Assembly: GCA_964017155.1 (NCBI GenBank) | Contig: OZ024867.1 | Location: forward strand, 9,086,025-9,150,024 | DNA length: 64,000 nucleotides | Reading direction: 5' to 3' | Origin: Oasisia sp. SBJ-2009 | Taxonomy: Eukaryota > Annelida > Polychaeta > Sabellida > Siboglinidae | In this document: positions 1 to 11,437 of the stretch, in pieces | How positions within the stretch are numbered: the stretch's first letter is position 1 | Layout of the letters: each line of letters opens with the position of its first letter | Made by a program: the position numbers and the translations under genes | The notes under the pieces: generated by a model | Seen by the model: the letters and a program-made list of their open reading frames with translations, nothing else | The model's database searches: none | Told to the model about the DNA's origin: nothing

Positions 1-251
1 TTGTATTGTCTATACGAATAAAAGGTATGTATACATTTATTTCATCTAGACAACATTTATCAAATGTTGACTGGTAATTTTCAAATTATAATTACTTTTG
101 TGAACAGTACCAATGGATGAAAAAATTGATGCTATGATATACACAATGCCAATTACCAATCATATTACCAACTGCAATGTTCTGTTCCTATCATATCCAC
201 AACTAGCATCTGATATATCAAAATATAGCACTTGTTTTATATAAATAGGTT
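1..251. other. AT-rich non-coding stretch
   Basis: I see no coding signal, RNA gene or repeat here. Confidence 0.5.
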
Positions 252-547
252 CTCCATCATCAGGACCAAAGTCACCATACTATAGATGCTCCATCATCAG
301 GAGCAAAGTCACCATACCATAGGTGCTTCATCATCAGAAGCAATGTCACCATACAATAGGTGCTCCCTTATCAGGAGCAATGTCACCATACAATAGGTGC
401 TCCATCATCAGGAGCAATGTCACCATACAATAGGTGCTCCATCATCAGGAGCAATGTCACCATACAATAGGTGCTCCATCATCAGGAGCAATGTCACCAT
501 ACAATAGGTGCTCCATCATCAGGAGCAATGTCACCATACCATAGGTG
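252..547. repeat. 37-bp minisatellite, 8 units
   Basis: Eight consecutive 37-bp units start at 252, 289, 326, 363, 400, 437, 474 and 511, all in register. Each has a CATCATCAGGAGCAATGTC-like core (CTTATCAGG in unit 4). The first four units are diverged and the last four are nearly identical, as expected if the array homogenises at one end. No open frame runs through it. Confidence 0.95.
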
Positions 548-648
548 TTTAGCCTGTTTGTGTCTGTGACCGTGCATCATTGCAAGGTATTACCTGTAAG
601 GACTACTGCTGCTGCAATTTTGCTACAATACTACTATTAGTTTAAGTT

Positions 649-726
649 CTACTACTACTACTGCTACTATGACTAGTATTACTACTACGACTGCAACTAC
701 AACTAGTGCTGCTGCTGCTGCTGCTG

Positions 727-781
<55 letters not shown>

Positions 782-893
782 AATTATTACAACTTCTAGT
801 ACTACTTCTAATTATACTACTACTACTACTGCTACTGCTATTATTACTAATAATAATAGTAATAATAACAATCATAATAATATAACTTGAATT
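649..893. repeat. Imperfect trinucleotide microsatellite (ACT/CTG/AAT)
   Basis: A run of ACT triplets is flanked by CTG triplets and grades into AAT-rich triplets. Polyserine and polythreonine frames on both strands are artefacts of the repeat. Confidence 0.9.
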
Positions 894-1427
894 GCACCTA
901 CATCTTTGGAAACTAATTTCAGAGGTGCATCAATCAACAGTGAGATCAGATTAACAGAACATGTCTAAACAATTATATTTTGCAGATTCCAAATAATTTA
1001 GCTGCACAACATGTGAACAATACATAATCATTATAGGCATTAAGCAAAGATCAACAAGTTGTAGTTTCAGTAAGTAATTTGAATACTATTGTAACAAATA
1101 TCAAGTTGTTAAAAATGTGGTGTTGTCACGCTACTATACAAGGCTCATGTTTACAAACACCCAGCAGCTGACTTAGTGTGTACCTAGTCACGCATGAATA
1201 CACACATATGAACACTATGCATGATTTACAGAGTGTGACGGCGTCTCGTTATGCTTACACCAGTTACCGCGACATATGGTTACATTTGTCCCCACTGCGT
1301 CAAAATGAAGCATGGATTGTCAGATGTGCCGAAACGTATGTTTATTAATAGCTACAATTAACTAATACCATAAATATATATGCTCTCTATAAATTCCTGA
1401 ATTAACACAACTAAAATATTTCTTAGT
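894..1427. other. Non-coding, downstream of the minus-strand exon
   Basis: AT-rich. This may include the 3' UTR of the minus-strand exon at 1428-1721. I see nothing else. Confidence 0.4.
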
Positions 1428-1721
1428 CTAACTTGTAAATTCTCCTAACCGATATGATATAATTGAGGGTTTATATGTAGCTAAACGATGGATGTGTTCG
1501 GCTTTAAATTTTTCCTCCGCGTAATCTAAGGTATTAATCCTGAAAACATCACGAGTTAATTTTAGAATTGTCCCCAGGGTGACTAGTTTGACTATGTAAA
1601 TCGGCTCACCGTCTTGGAAGCAGTAGTCTTGCGCTACGGAGAAGTTTCTATTTACATCCTCTTCGGGGTGAAATGCCGCCACAAGCACCAACTGGGACAC
1701 ATGATAGACCCTCAACTCAGA
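1428..1721 (-). CDS. Terminal coding exon of an unrecognised gene
   Basis: On the minus strand a polypyrimidine-AG acceptor (TTTTTGTAG, AG at 1722-1723) is followed by an open frame of about 97 codons that ends in a stop at 1428. The composition is protein-like: mixed, not repeat-derived, with segments such as AQDYCFQDGEPIYIVK and INTLDYAEEKFKAEH. The apparent first codon of the long frame is TTG, so I treat this as an internal acceptor and last exon, not a start. I do not recognise the family. No upstream exon is identifiable because the (CAG)n tract and a SINE-like tail lie just beyond. It could instead be a fragment of a mobile-element protein. Confidence 0.45.
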   Translation of the reverse strand, partial: SELRVYHVSQLVLVAAFHPEEDVNRNFSVAQDYCFQDGEPIYIVKLVTLGTILKLTRDVFRINTLDYAEEKFKAEHIHRLATYKPSIISYRLGEFTS

Positions 1722-1844
1722 CTACAAAAATAAACCATACACATCATGCAGCAGTCATGTACTCTGAGCATTTAGGCCTAAGCTACTTATAGTATATATC
1801 AGTTGTGTATGCTGATAAGTTCTGTATTCCAGCAAATGTGAGAA

Positions 1845-1847
<3 letters not shown>

Positions 1848-1907
<60 letters not shown>
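1848..1907. repeat. (CAG)20 microsatellite
   Basis: Twenty uninterrupted CAG/GCA triplets. The polyalanine frame through it (plus strand, about 1805-2026) has no other protein character, so I do not call a gene. Confidence 0.95.
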
Positions 1908-1908
<1 letters not shown>

Positions 1909-2053
1909 TGCTGCGATATGGTATTCACAACAATACGTCATACAATATCACAAGAAAGAAATTGTACATGTACAATCATCCTATTTACATAGTGGACCCC
2001 ATGACTGTAATTATTATTTAATATAAACTCTGAATGTCACATTGCATGTCAGT

Positions 2054-2110
2054 TATACAATACAATACAATACAATACAGTAACACTTTATTTATCCCTG
2101 TACAGGTAAT
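2054..2110 (-). mobile_element. 3' tail of a SINE/LINE-type retroelement
   Basis: On the minus strand, GGGATAAATAAAGTGTTACTG is followed by about five TATTG units. A terminal AATAAA-containing stretch with a pentanucleotide tail is typical of invertebrate SINE and LINE 3' ends. The body upstream (about 2110-2270 on the plus strand) is not recognisable, so the family stays unnamed. Confidence 0.45.
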
Positions 2111-2267
2111 TACATTGTCGTTCAGACGGGCATTGTGTATAGCATGTGTCAGTCAGTGCTGAAAGAAATTGTGTTGTGTCATATCTTTGATGGGATGCCA
2201 CCGGAAAAAGGTAATTACGTGGGCAGTTGGTGCAACTTGGGAAAAGACGGGTTTGAAGCGAAAAGAA

Positions 2268-2535
2268 AACATGTCGATTTACATCAACAACTTTCGAAGA
2301 GGGCAGCACAGAAACGACAAGGGGGAGGGAAAAAAGGTTGAAAGCAAACTAGACTCTTAATTAATCCAGGAGAATGTCAAGCTCAGTTCCCGGAATTCTC
2401 TATCTACGTCATGAACTTTCGAAGATGGCAGCACAGAAATGATAAGAGGGGGAGGAAATGAAAAAAAAAGGATGAATGCAAACGTAAAACCCTTAATCCA
2501 GGAAAATGTCAAGCTCAGTTCCCTGAATTGGAGAT
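2268..2535. repeat. Tandem duplication of a 125-132 bp unit
   Basis: AACTTTCGAAGA-GGCAGCACAGAAA occurs at 2289 and 2414. TTAATCCAGG-AATGTCAAGCTCAG occurs at about 2361 and 2493. Both give a period of about 125-132 bp over two diverged units. The small open frames across it are incidental. Confidence 0.8.
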
Positions 2536-3514
2536 GAAGTCCCTCAGTGATCTTGGGGATATTTTTACGGGTGCCATTGTCGGCAGGGACCATTGTCATG
2601 TCTTGTTTGATGTGGATTACATAGAGAAGACTGTCTACAATAGAAGAGTTTAAAAGCTGAAAGGAAGGAAAAAACAATGTAAAAGATAGCATACTGAAGT
2701 CTGAATAAAACTGACGTGGCCTACGAGTTCCCTAAGTCCGAATTTGGTGCAGATTTAGTCTCTGGAGATTTGATACTGTCTTAATTAAGATTCAAAAACA
2801 ATTCAAAACTAGCCAACCACTGCAAAATAGGTTCATGTTACTGTTTTTTGTACATAAAGGAACTCAAGTGACTGTTGAATGTTCTTGTACAGTGGAACTA
2901 GGGCATTTTTCTGTGGACTTCTCTCGAGAACAATGCGGATTACTCTTTACATTCACCAATTTATCTTTGTGTTAAGAGAGGCACAGCTGCTTTTACTTCC
3001 TCTCTGATAAGATAGAGTCATAAATTAATTAGATTTAAATGGCTTATTCTTATTCCTAATTTCCAAAGCTATCCAATGCCAATGGTACAAAGTTTTTTGA
3101 AAACAGAACAACAGTTAAGAAAGTTATGGCATGAAATCCCCAGAAAACTTAGAAATGGGTGAAAAGTTACATGATCAGGTCAGCTAATTGTTTTCCATTT
3201 AAGACAAAATAAAAAAACGAGCCTTATTTCTGAGGTATAAAAAGCCACACAATTGTTATTACTTGTCACCTGAAGGTGATCTTAATGGTTGGTACCTTTA
3301 CTTTGACTTCTTTCAATCTTTGTCTTTAGAAATGTGTCTTCAAGGCATCAAGCCCTTTCTTTCCAAAATATACCAATTAAGTTAGGAAGGGTTAACTTCT
3401 ATGTTATTGCTCATGTCCATGACGATGATCATCGCTAACACAAACGATGAAACATCTATTTACTATTATCCACTGCTGATTTGATTTTGCTAGAGATAGT
3501 ACCGCTTTTTCTCG

Positions 3515-3516
<2 letters not shown>
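2536..3516. other. Non-coding stretch
   Basis: AT-rich. No frame with protein character and no repeat seen. Confidence 0.4.

Positions 3517-3518
<2 letters not shown>

Positions 3519-3573
<55 letters not shown>
3519..3573. repeat. (TA)n microsatellite
   Basis: An uninterrupted run of TA dinucleotides of about 55 bp. Confidence 0.95.
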
Positions 3574-3579
<6 letters not shown>

Positions 3580-4258
3580 TAATATAAAAAAGAAAATACT
3601 AATATGTTAATGTTAAACATTTCACTGGATATAATATAAAGTAGCACATACTACGACACCCATGCTACTAACTTACTCAGCATTGATGGTTCACGTTAAG
3701 AACGTCTTTTTTAGACAAACTGTTACATATTTTAAACCGGCTGCGTGTTGTCACTGTGAAATAGTTTTCGCCAAAAATTAATGCACAGCAATGTCAGGCC
3801 ATTTGACAATTAAACAAATACAAAATACTAATTTAACTTGACAAAGAAATTAATGATCCTAATGATATATGTTAATGTCACACTGGTGCAATTAAACATA
3901 TTATTTTCATGACATGTTTCCGTATAGATTGTTGTAACATGCCGCTGCAACTCTAGATATGAAGTGTGCATACTAATATAATCTCGCAGATAAACTTAAT
4001 ATTCAATATCTTCAAAAATCAGACCTAAACCTACTTCACCAAATTTTAGTTTATTACACAATTTATCCAATGATTGAAATATGTAACATCACGCACTTTA
4101 TGACTGAACTGGCGCCTTATCAAAAAAAACTGTTATAAGATATGATATTCACTGGAATTTGCGCATATTACTGTTTATACGTACTAACTACTGCTCTGAC
4201 ATATCGCACCCTAAAAGAATAATTGATTTATGTTCGCCGCCTGTATCCTCAGTCTGTT
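3574..4258. other. Non-coding stretch
   Basis: AT-rich sequence. I see nothing supportable in it. Confidence 0.4.
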
Positions 4259-4530
4259 AAAATGCAAATCCCTTACAAGACATATACGGCCTAAAATCGT
4301 GCTATATTATCTGCACTATGTAAATCGCTATATGTCTATAACAGCTAGTGTGGTAAACTCAATATTAAATCGGACATTTAAGATAAGAAAGGTATAACAC
4401 AAGATATGTATGACCTGATTTTCCTAGTATTCATCAGTTGGAAGCTACAAGTGTCATCCATTGTTAGAATATTATTCAGCTTCCAGTCGCGCGAAGTCTC
4501 GCCATGTATCGTGACCCATTTACAGGCCCT
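4259..4530. repeat. Dispersed repeat R1, copy 1
   Basis: About 270 bp that align end to end, in the same orientation, with 49087-49365. Shared blocks include CATATACGGCCTAAAATCGTG (with a one-base change), GGACATTTAAGATAAGAAAG and TCTCGCCATGTA-CGTGACCCA. There is no coding potential. The two copies end at the same motif (TTACAGGCCC), which suggests a defined element boundary. Confidence 0.85.
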
Positions 4531-4583
4531 ATATAGTTAGTCGATTACCCAGCCTCTGTAAGGTGGCAGCACTTTTCAGCCCC

Positions 4584-4765
4584 TCAACTCCGCCTGGGGA
4601 ATTAATGGGCTCCCGTTATAACCCCCCAGGGTGACCTAACCCCTAGCCTCGGTTACCTACTTTTAAGCCCCTCAATTCTGCCTGTTTAGAAAATAGGAAT
4701 TACGGCAGGATTAGCCAGTATCCGTGACGTTACATTATTGTTTAGCTCCTCACGGATAATATTCA
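4584..4765. repeat. Dispersed repeat R2, left copy
   Basis: It holds a CCCCTCAACTCCGCC / GGGGAATTAATGGGCT module, repeated in diverged form at 5181-5215. It also holds an ATAGGAATTACGGCAGGATT module that recurs at about 6222. The shared modules flank the LINE fragment between them. Confidence 0.7.
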
Positions 4766-5180
4766 AAACCGGCAAGTCACCACGCAGACTGTCTTCTCGG
4801 CATAGTTACGCAACCGACCGACAGTCGGTTATGCGAGACTGCAGAGTAACGTACAAGATGCATATTATGTTACAGGGGTGCATGCATGCCTGTGTAGGTC
4901 TTCCCAATCCCACCTTCTGGCAAAGAAATTTGATATCACTCAAATGGGATCAAATTACACTAAGGGCAGAAATCCGCTGGTTCCGCCGTAGGCGATAAAC
5001 TCCGACCTGGCTGCAAGCCAAGGGGAGGGAAGTGATCAGTCTCGCTGACCTATGTGCCTGTATATTTGTTTTCTGAACTGAAAAAAGTGGTGGACATTTC
5101 CTATGCTGTCCCATTAGGCTGAAATGTGGGAGACGCGTCCCCCTTGACCCCCACCGATCGACTCCCATGTATGTATAATC

Positions 5181-5240
5181 CCCTCAACTCTGCCAGGGGA
5201 ATGAATGGGCTGCATTTGTAACGGCCTTAGCGGCCGTACC
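5181..5240. repeat. Dispersed repeat R2, internal module
   Basis: A CCCCTCAACTCTGCC / GGGGAATGAATGGGCT block matches 4584-4616. It is followed by a short palindrome (ACGGCCTTAGCGGCCGT). Confidence 0.6.
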
Positions 5241-5319
5241 CCAGATCAGAGTAGACACGCTGATTGGCTCTCAGGCCGAATTTGAAATAACAAATTAAAA
5301 AAGGATACTTTTTTTTAAT

Positions 5320-6175
5320 CAGATCATGCTATATTATATATATATTTTGTACTATTATCTTTTCATGCCTTATATTATGTATTGTGCTGAAGTATGGGGT
5401 AACACATATGCTACAAATATTCATTGCTTAGTTTTATTACAGAAAAGGGTTATAAGATTAATGTGTGGTGCCAAAAGATGTGATCACACAAATTACTCTT
5501 TCACAATGTACATATTCTTAAAATACTAGATCTTGTAAAACTAAAAACTGCTATTATTATGTTTAAGGCATATCGTTATATATTACCAATGAAAGTACAA
5601 CAATTATTCAGAATACGTGTATCACGATATTCATCCAGACATAGATGTAAGTTCAAGCAAATGTATTTACGTACTAACTTAAACAAATGTGTATTTCTGT
5701 TACTGGGGTTAACCTTGGGAACACCCTCGATAATTCATTGATTAGTTGTAAAAATGTTCATCATTTCAAAAAGTGTTATACAGATAGATTGTTGAATAGT
5801 TATGTGTTAGAGTCCTAGAGTATGTTGCCAACATAAATTACATAACTAAATTAAACATTCAGAGTGTTTATTGTTATAAAGGTTTCTTCTTCTTCAATAA
5901 ATATCATAATGTCTTTTTCTCGATTAATTAAATGTCGTATGGTTATACATGTAAATAATGTTGTCGCACCTTCTATTGCACTGTTCAGTTGCTTTATGTA
6001 TGTAATTAAGCAATTATAAGGGTAAACATGATAAGTATTGTACTTCTTTTACCCTTTTTTCAACAAATGGTATTGTATGCACTAGCTGTCTGTATATAAT
6101 GTAGTAATTGTTGTTGTTGTTGTTGTTGAAAATAAATTTCAATTCAATTAAATAAAAACCTATTCAAAATTAAAC
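5320..6175 (+). pseudogene. LINE reverse-transcriptase C-terminal remnant with 3' tail
   Basis: The frame from about 5341 encodes a segment (PYIMYCAEVWGNTYATN, then LLQKRVIRLMCGA) typical of the region just after the catalytic core in CR1/Jockey-like LINE reverse transcriptases. A one-base frameshift near 5495 moves the homology to the next frame (HILKILDLVKLKTA at about 5510, then LPMKVQQLFRIRVSRYSS). A further shift occurs near 5690. Non-coding 3' sequence follows, with a (TTG)n run at 6107-6128 and an A/T-rich end. The catalytic YADD part is missing, so the copy is 5'-truncated and dead. Confidence 0.8.
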
Positions 6176-6216
6176 TTATAGTAACAAAAAAAGAAATAAA
6201 CATTTGCAGTTGTTCA

Positions 6217-6295
6217 TAAAATAGGAATTACGGCAGGATTAACCAGAATCCGTGAGGTGGTAGCATTGTTTAGCCCCATACGATAATAGTCAAAA
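6217..6295. repeat. Dispersed repeat R2, right copy
   Basis: It repeats 4685-4765 with about 80% identity by eye: ATAGGAATTACGGCAGGATT, then CCAGAATCCGTGAGG, then GCATTGTTTAGCCCC. It lies just beyond the LINE remnant. Confidence 0.75.
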
Positions 6296-6881
6296 GCGAT
6301 ACTAGTGATTTCTTTGATTCACTACCGCCATCTAGCGGATAATCAAAGTACATTTTTAGCCCTTTTAATACATATCGCCACCTGGCGATTGCGCAGTACC
6401 GTTGTTTCGTTGCCATTGCCGTTGTAGGCGTAAGACCACCAAAATGTGCACGTCCGCCATTCCCCGACCGCAGAGTACCTTATAAAAGCAGCATTATGCA
6501 CGTTGTCTGAATTTCTGTGAGCACATATGTAGTGTGGAGTGATTATAAATGACGTTTTTGTGCAGCGTGACATCAGAGCTGTCAAATTACGACAGCTGTC
6601 ATTCGGTGCATTTCTGCGTATTAATACATTTGTCATTTTGCTTGGTGATGTAATCAGGGGCAATCCGTGGGTGGTTCAAGCAGAAATGGAGGGGTTTAAG
6701 GTTTCAATGAACTTTGTGGGAGCCTGAGGTATTAAAAGTTCACGAATTTTTCACTGAACCTCTGACTATGGAGGGTAAATATGCTGTGAAATTGTCAATA
6801 AGAGAGCTGATCAAGAGTAATAGGAAATGAAGGAAACGTTATAATGGTCGCCTATGGAAAATGCAAATGTGGTCTTACGTC
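6296..6881. other. Non-coding stretch
   Basis: Short frames on both strands (about 6343-6727) show no recognisable protein. A GCCATCTAGCGG motif and a GCCACCTGGCGA motif occur in opposite sense. I make no call. Confidence 0.35.
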
Positions 6882-7040
6882 TGTAGCGCTTACATTTTCC
6901 CGACGTTATAAACGTTCCGATTGACGTTTCTGCGCATGCGCGATATATGTAAAATCATCAATGTGCAGCGAAAAGACAAAGCATTTATGGTATCATTGCT
7001 ATATTTTGTTCGTTAGGATGTACATAACCAGACGCATTTT
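6882..7040. mobile_element. MITE family M1, one terminal half
   Basis: It starts TGTAGCGCTTACATTTTCC and then matches about 150 bp of the left terminal region of the complete M1 copies at 47760, 49968 and 50791, including CGATTGACGTTTCTGCGCAT and the ATCAATGTGCAGCG block. Similarity fades after about 7040, and no right terminus is found. Confidence 0.8.
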
Positions 7041-7722
7041 TGAATACAGATACGTTGATGATGACCTTGATTGACCTTCACTGCACGTGTACTACATCAT
7101 TTGATGGTTTGACTGTGTACTTCATAGTCCCAGGGATAACCAATTCTTTCCAAAGGTATATGATATGTTCCTGAGTATGTATGCGACGCAGATGCAAGCA
7201 GCCAATGAAACTGTGTAACGTGTGCGGAATGGCGCAACTTCATCAATTTACGCTGACCCTGTTTAAACGCCGCTCAATACTAACTACCTCACCTCACAGT
7301 TCCATGGCACACCGCATTTAGATATTTCATACAATATATAACATTTCCATAGCTGTAACGCAGACACACAATCAATATAACGTTATAGTATTCGCGGCAT
7401 TGTTGACTTTTGAATAATCGTCATTTTATGGGTGACATTGTCGTCATTCTTATCGTACCAGAATACAACACAATGTTGTATATTATTTTGGAGATATGAT
7501 ATTGTGTTTTCCAGTAATGTAGAGTTTGGCCATTTCTAATAATCCAAAATAGCATTTTTTTTAATATCGAGTGGTTTTCAGAAATTTCCAATTTCTAAAA
7601 TTGATTGTCTTGTGGTGACCTTGTTTGACCTCGGATTAACGTTTGCTGCACCGGCCACTTGGCAACTCTATACGACAGGCCAAATCGTGACGGTTAGATG
7701 CAGGGCTTTCAAACGATATAAC

Positions 7723-7725
<3 letters not shown>
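7041..7725. other. Non-coding stretch
   Basis: Nothing recognised apart from TGACCTTGA-type half-sites (about 7060-7080 and 7616). Confidence 0.35.
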
Positions 7726-7791
<66 letters not shown>

Positions 7792-7842
7792 TTCGTGCCC
7801 TGCCTGTGTGTGTGTGTGGGGGGGGGGGGGGCGGGCGGGGGG
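7726..7842. repeat. Compound (TG)n-(CGTG)n-G-rich microsatellite
   Basis: About 36 bp of TG, then CGTG units, then a second TG run, then a run of 13 G with further G clusters. The frames across it (CVCVCV, ACVRACVR) are repeat artefacts. Confidence 0.95.
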
Positions 7843-8360
7843 ATCCATTTATAGCGGTCTATTAGGTGGTCCTTCTGCTCGCCAAGTAGTAAGGGGGGCA
7901 TTTAAACTCCTAAAATACCGCACTTTTTTAGGATTTCAGGACGTGAAACGCCGCGTTGCATGAGGGCAGATGCAAGCGATGCTAACAAAATGTGCACATC
8001 ACATAGTTTCTACATACCTCATTGTCGGCAAGATCACCAATCATATCTTTAACTTGGAATACTCGTTATCGCCGAAATCTTCGTCGGAATGCGCGACTGT
8101 TTAGTAAGATTGCAGCCATTTGAATGACTAAAATCGGTACTGCAAAAGTTTCGAACAAGTTACGGGACCTATTAGTATTGCGTTATCGTAAGTTACGGTG
8201 AAATATGCGCCGAATATTCTTATCGTAACTGTTTTGAGAATAGCATTTACAAATTAAACCAAGTAATTAACATGCATTACCGAGTGATAACCGCACATAA
8301 CTATTTTTTTTTATAATAATGTCATGTCTACATACCATAATTGTATTATGTAAAAAAAAC
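7843..8360. other. Non-coding stretch
   Basis: I see no feature here. Confidence 0.35.
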
Positions 8361-8545
8361 TTTGGGTGGCAGTTACAGGGCCCGGGGTGGCAGTGGTTTG
8401 GGTGGCAGTGTGACGTGGCAGTAGCAGGGCCCGGAGTGGCAGAGATTTGGGTGGCAGTGTGAGGTGGCAGTGAAAGGGCCCGGGGTCGCAGTGATTTGGG
8501 TGGCAGTGACAGAAACACGGATGACAGGGATTGCAGAGACAGGGG
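8361..8545. repeat. 49-bp minisatellite, about 3.5 units
   Basis: GGGCCCGG recurs at 8378, 8427 and 8476, exactly 49 bp apart, each time followed by GGTGGCAGTG-like submodules. The minus-strand frames rich in CHP are produced by the array. Confidence 0.9.
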
Positions 8546-9265
8546 TGACAACTGAGATGGTTCACAATGACAGTGATAGCAAGGAGTTGGATGGCAATGT
8601 CAGAGGTGACGTGCGTGTTACGCCGTTCTGAGATAATTTTCTCTCTAATTTCTTACAATAATCTCGGCCTCAGGTGATCAGGTGTAGAGTTGTACATTGA
8701 TGGCATATACGACTGGCCAAACAGTCAATGGTGGAGTCCCGTCCTCGGCTCAGCCAGGGTGTGATCAATTGACAGAGGCAGGAAAACCAAAGTGTATCCG
8801 TTATGGACTTAGTTATGCACTATGCGGAGACACATCATTGTGGATTGTTACGTTGTTGGTCGCTAGGGGGACTCACAGTATTGTTAATTGCTATGTTGAC
8901 TTTCACTAGTTGGTACCATTCACGGAAGCCGGGGGTCGTTAAACTGCACTACGGTACCCCTGGCTGATCGTCTCCATAAACTAAGTCATCCGTGGGAACC
9001 GCTGAAATATTTTTTGACAATTTGAAGATTGATACAGGACTGCGAAATCTCAATATAATGAAAACATTATATCAACTGAGCAGAGGCCAACCGCATTCCT
9101 CGTAGGCGATTTCATTTGTTACACTCATACACTCTAGAAGGTGGTCATTTAGGATGGTAACTTCACCTTAACTATGTCAACAGTTACTAACTGGGAATAT
9201 GTCACTATCTTAAAACTATGCTAACGTGTGTACTACACCTTTTTCGTTTTTTTCAGAGATGTCTT
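8546..9265. other. Non-coding stretch
   Basis: No supported gene. A 70-codon frame at 8697-8909 has no recognisable features. Confidence 0.35.
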
Positions 9266-9335
9266 AATAATAATAATATTCAATATTTATAAAGCGCAAT
9301 ATCCAAATATGCTCAAAGCGCTGTACAATAAAACA
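9266..9335 (-). mobile_element. SINE/LINE-like 3' end with ATT tail
   Basis: On the minus strand, AGCGCTTTGAGCATATTTGG, then GCGCTTTATAAATATT, then an (ATTATT)n tail. A GCGCTTTATAAAT end followed by ATT repeats is a widespread metazoan retroelement terminus. The exact SINE family is not assigned. Confidence 0.6.
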
Positions 9336-9639
9336 TAATGCTATGTATTATGTGTTAAGACTAATATTAATAATAATAAATACAACTGTGAAATTAACTT
9401 CCAGATAACAAATATAGAAACGTTAAATTATTCATATTAAAGCTGTTAAATATTATATAAAAATAACGACGATGAGTACAATAAACCAATAAATAAAACT
9501 AATTAATACTCTATTTACATGCAAAACACATACTAACCGATGGCATATATAAATGTCAATACGTTTGCATAAAAATAAGATAAGATGAAATATTTGAAAC
9601 ACATTTTCTAAAATGTCATTGAATATTTAAAATGTCAGC

Positions 9640-9850
9640 AGAAATGTGCTTTGAAAATGTGCGTTTTCAGTGTCTTTCTGTATGCCGACAAAGTTACGCA
9701 GCATTATATATCAATGGGCAATGCGTTCCAAAGGCGAGGTCCCACCACACGAAAAGACCGGTCACCAAAACTGGCCAGTTTCGTAGGCGGTCTTGCTAAA
9801 TTGTCAAATGTTAGCATCATTTATATAAGGCGGCAAGCAAGATAACCTAT
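9640..9850. repeat. Fragment of a dispersed repeat
   Basis: A module around GCGTTCCAAAGGCGAGGTCC resembles modules at about 48500 (GAGTTGATTCCAGATTGTTG) and 50530 (CTTATTCCAAAGAATAGGCG). It probably belongs to the same retroelement as the tail at 9266-9335. The 64-codon frame here (9651-9845) is not called as a gene. Confidence 0.35.
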
Positions 9851-11293
9851 CATTCTATCTCATCACTAATCTCAGACAAACCTACGCATGCACGCACATA
9901 TGCTCAGAGCAGGAATATAGTTCCACGAGGTATTGGGATGGAAAAGTAACCGTTACATAGGGACAGACAATGCGTGGCAGACATGGAAGATGGACATCAC
10001 ATATATGTGACGGGTGTAACATATGCAACTTTCTTAATCTGGATTAAGCTGAATCGTCGTGAACAAACTGGGCAACTTAAAACAACACATATACATCACT
10101 CATTTTATTCCGCTGATTCTGCACGCCTCACATTAGAAGCATATGCACAGCAATCCGGCATTCTACACTTAGATATGCAACAAACACATATTGTAATATG
10201 AACCTACCTCTGTATGGAAAACATAAAACAAAAGTATCGTTTTTTGTATTCGTTGTCATTCCTGGTTAACCATTAATTGTTATAGCATACAAAGTGTTTC
10301 GATGACTTTGGTATGGTTATTTCTTCGCAGTAGTCACGTGACGGGAATCACTCATCCGGAACGATGCTCCACCGTGAGACCCACATATTGCGGAAATCAT
10401 CGGTTTTATGGACATATAACGAAAACAGTTTTTAACGGGCCAAACGAAAGTTCATCTTGAATTAATTGTTATTTTAAGAAAAAATTATATAAGACCTTTT
10501 CATAAAACCAGTATGTTTTGTAAAGTAAGACTTAGTGCCTCAAAATGACTTATAACATTTTCTTTTAGCCGAGCTAAAACCAACTTTGCAAACTCTAATA
10601 TAAAGGTATTGTGTAGGGATTTTGTCTAAGCTGTTGTGACCGTAATCTAGAGTTGTGCAATGTTTCCAGAATCTGTTTTAATATATTTTCCTGCCGACAT
10701 AAGACTTGGAAGCGAATAATGATCATCCACCTTTCGGAGAAGGTGAAATTCCAGTAGTTGCGATGTTCGGTTACTGAAGAGAAGAACTAAGTCAGTACGA
10801 AAATAAACCAAAGTCACTTCAGTTGAGTGTCATTTTGAACTGTCTAAGACTGTTTACGCCTGGGTGAAAACGACGTATCTGTTTCACATCCGCTAGGTCA
10901 AAGTTTATCCGCTGTGTGGCGCTAGGCGTTAATGGACACAGGAGTGCGATGGTTGTCGTTTGTTTCTGAAGAGAAAAAGAACACGATTAGTGAATCCACC
11001 ATTTAAAGGCATTCTAGTAATTTCGTCGTTCACAGTAAACTAATAGCAAAATCAGATCAAAGGAGGTCGTTTGCAGAAATTGAGAACACTATTGAGGAAA
11101 GGTAATTGATGAATGATTTGCAAACAACTGCGTCATAAATATTCGTTTGTCAACATAATGCAGGTTCGATGCTTAAAATACGTGATGCATTCTTATTTGC
11201 ACTAAATAATGAAATACAAGAGATATCACTAATGATATTGCAAGGTGGTGTGCTCTCAGCATATTTATATGGAAATGAAAAGAAAACGCACTA

Positions 11294-11296
<3 letters not shown>
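9851..11296. other. Non-coding stretch
   Basis: About 1.4 kb with no recognisable protein, RNA gene or repeat. Confidence 0.35.

Positions 11297-11374
<78 letters not shown>
11297..11374. repeat. (TA)n microsatellite flanking the LINE 3' end
   Basis: About 39 TA units directly abut the LINE tail. A second long (TA)n tract lies at the other end of the same LINE (14244-14457). Confidence 0.95.
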
Positions 11375-11378
<4 letters not shown>

Positions 11379-11437
11379 TCATCATCATCATCATCATCAT
11401 CATGCTGTAGATCGCGAAGCGACAAAGACTGCTTCCA

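Noticed and set aside
252..547. CRISPR-like array of regularly spaced repeats
   Set aside because: The units are directly adjacent without unique spacers, and the sequence is clearly eukaryotic.
4685..6295. Target-site duplication of the LINE remnant
   Set aside because: The shared blocks are about 80 bp long and diverged, so they are repeat copies rather than a duplication made at insertion.
8267..8565. CHP-rich minus-strand frames of 84-94 codons
   Set aside because: Products of the 49-bp minisatellite.
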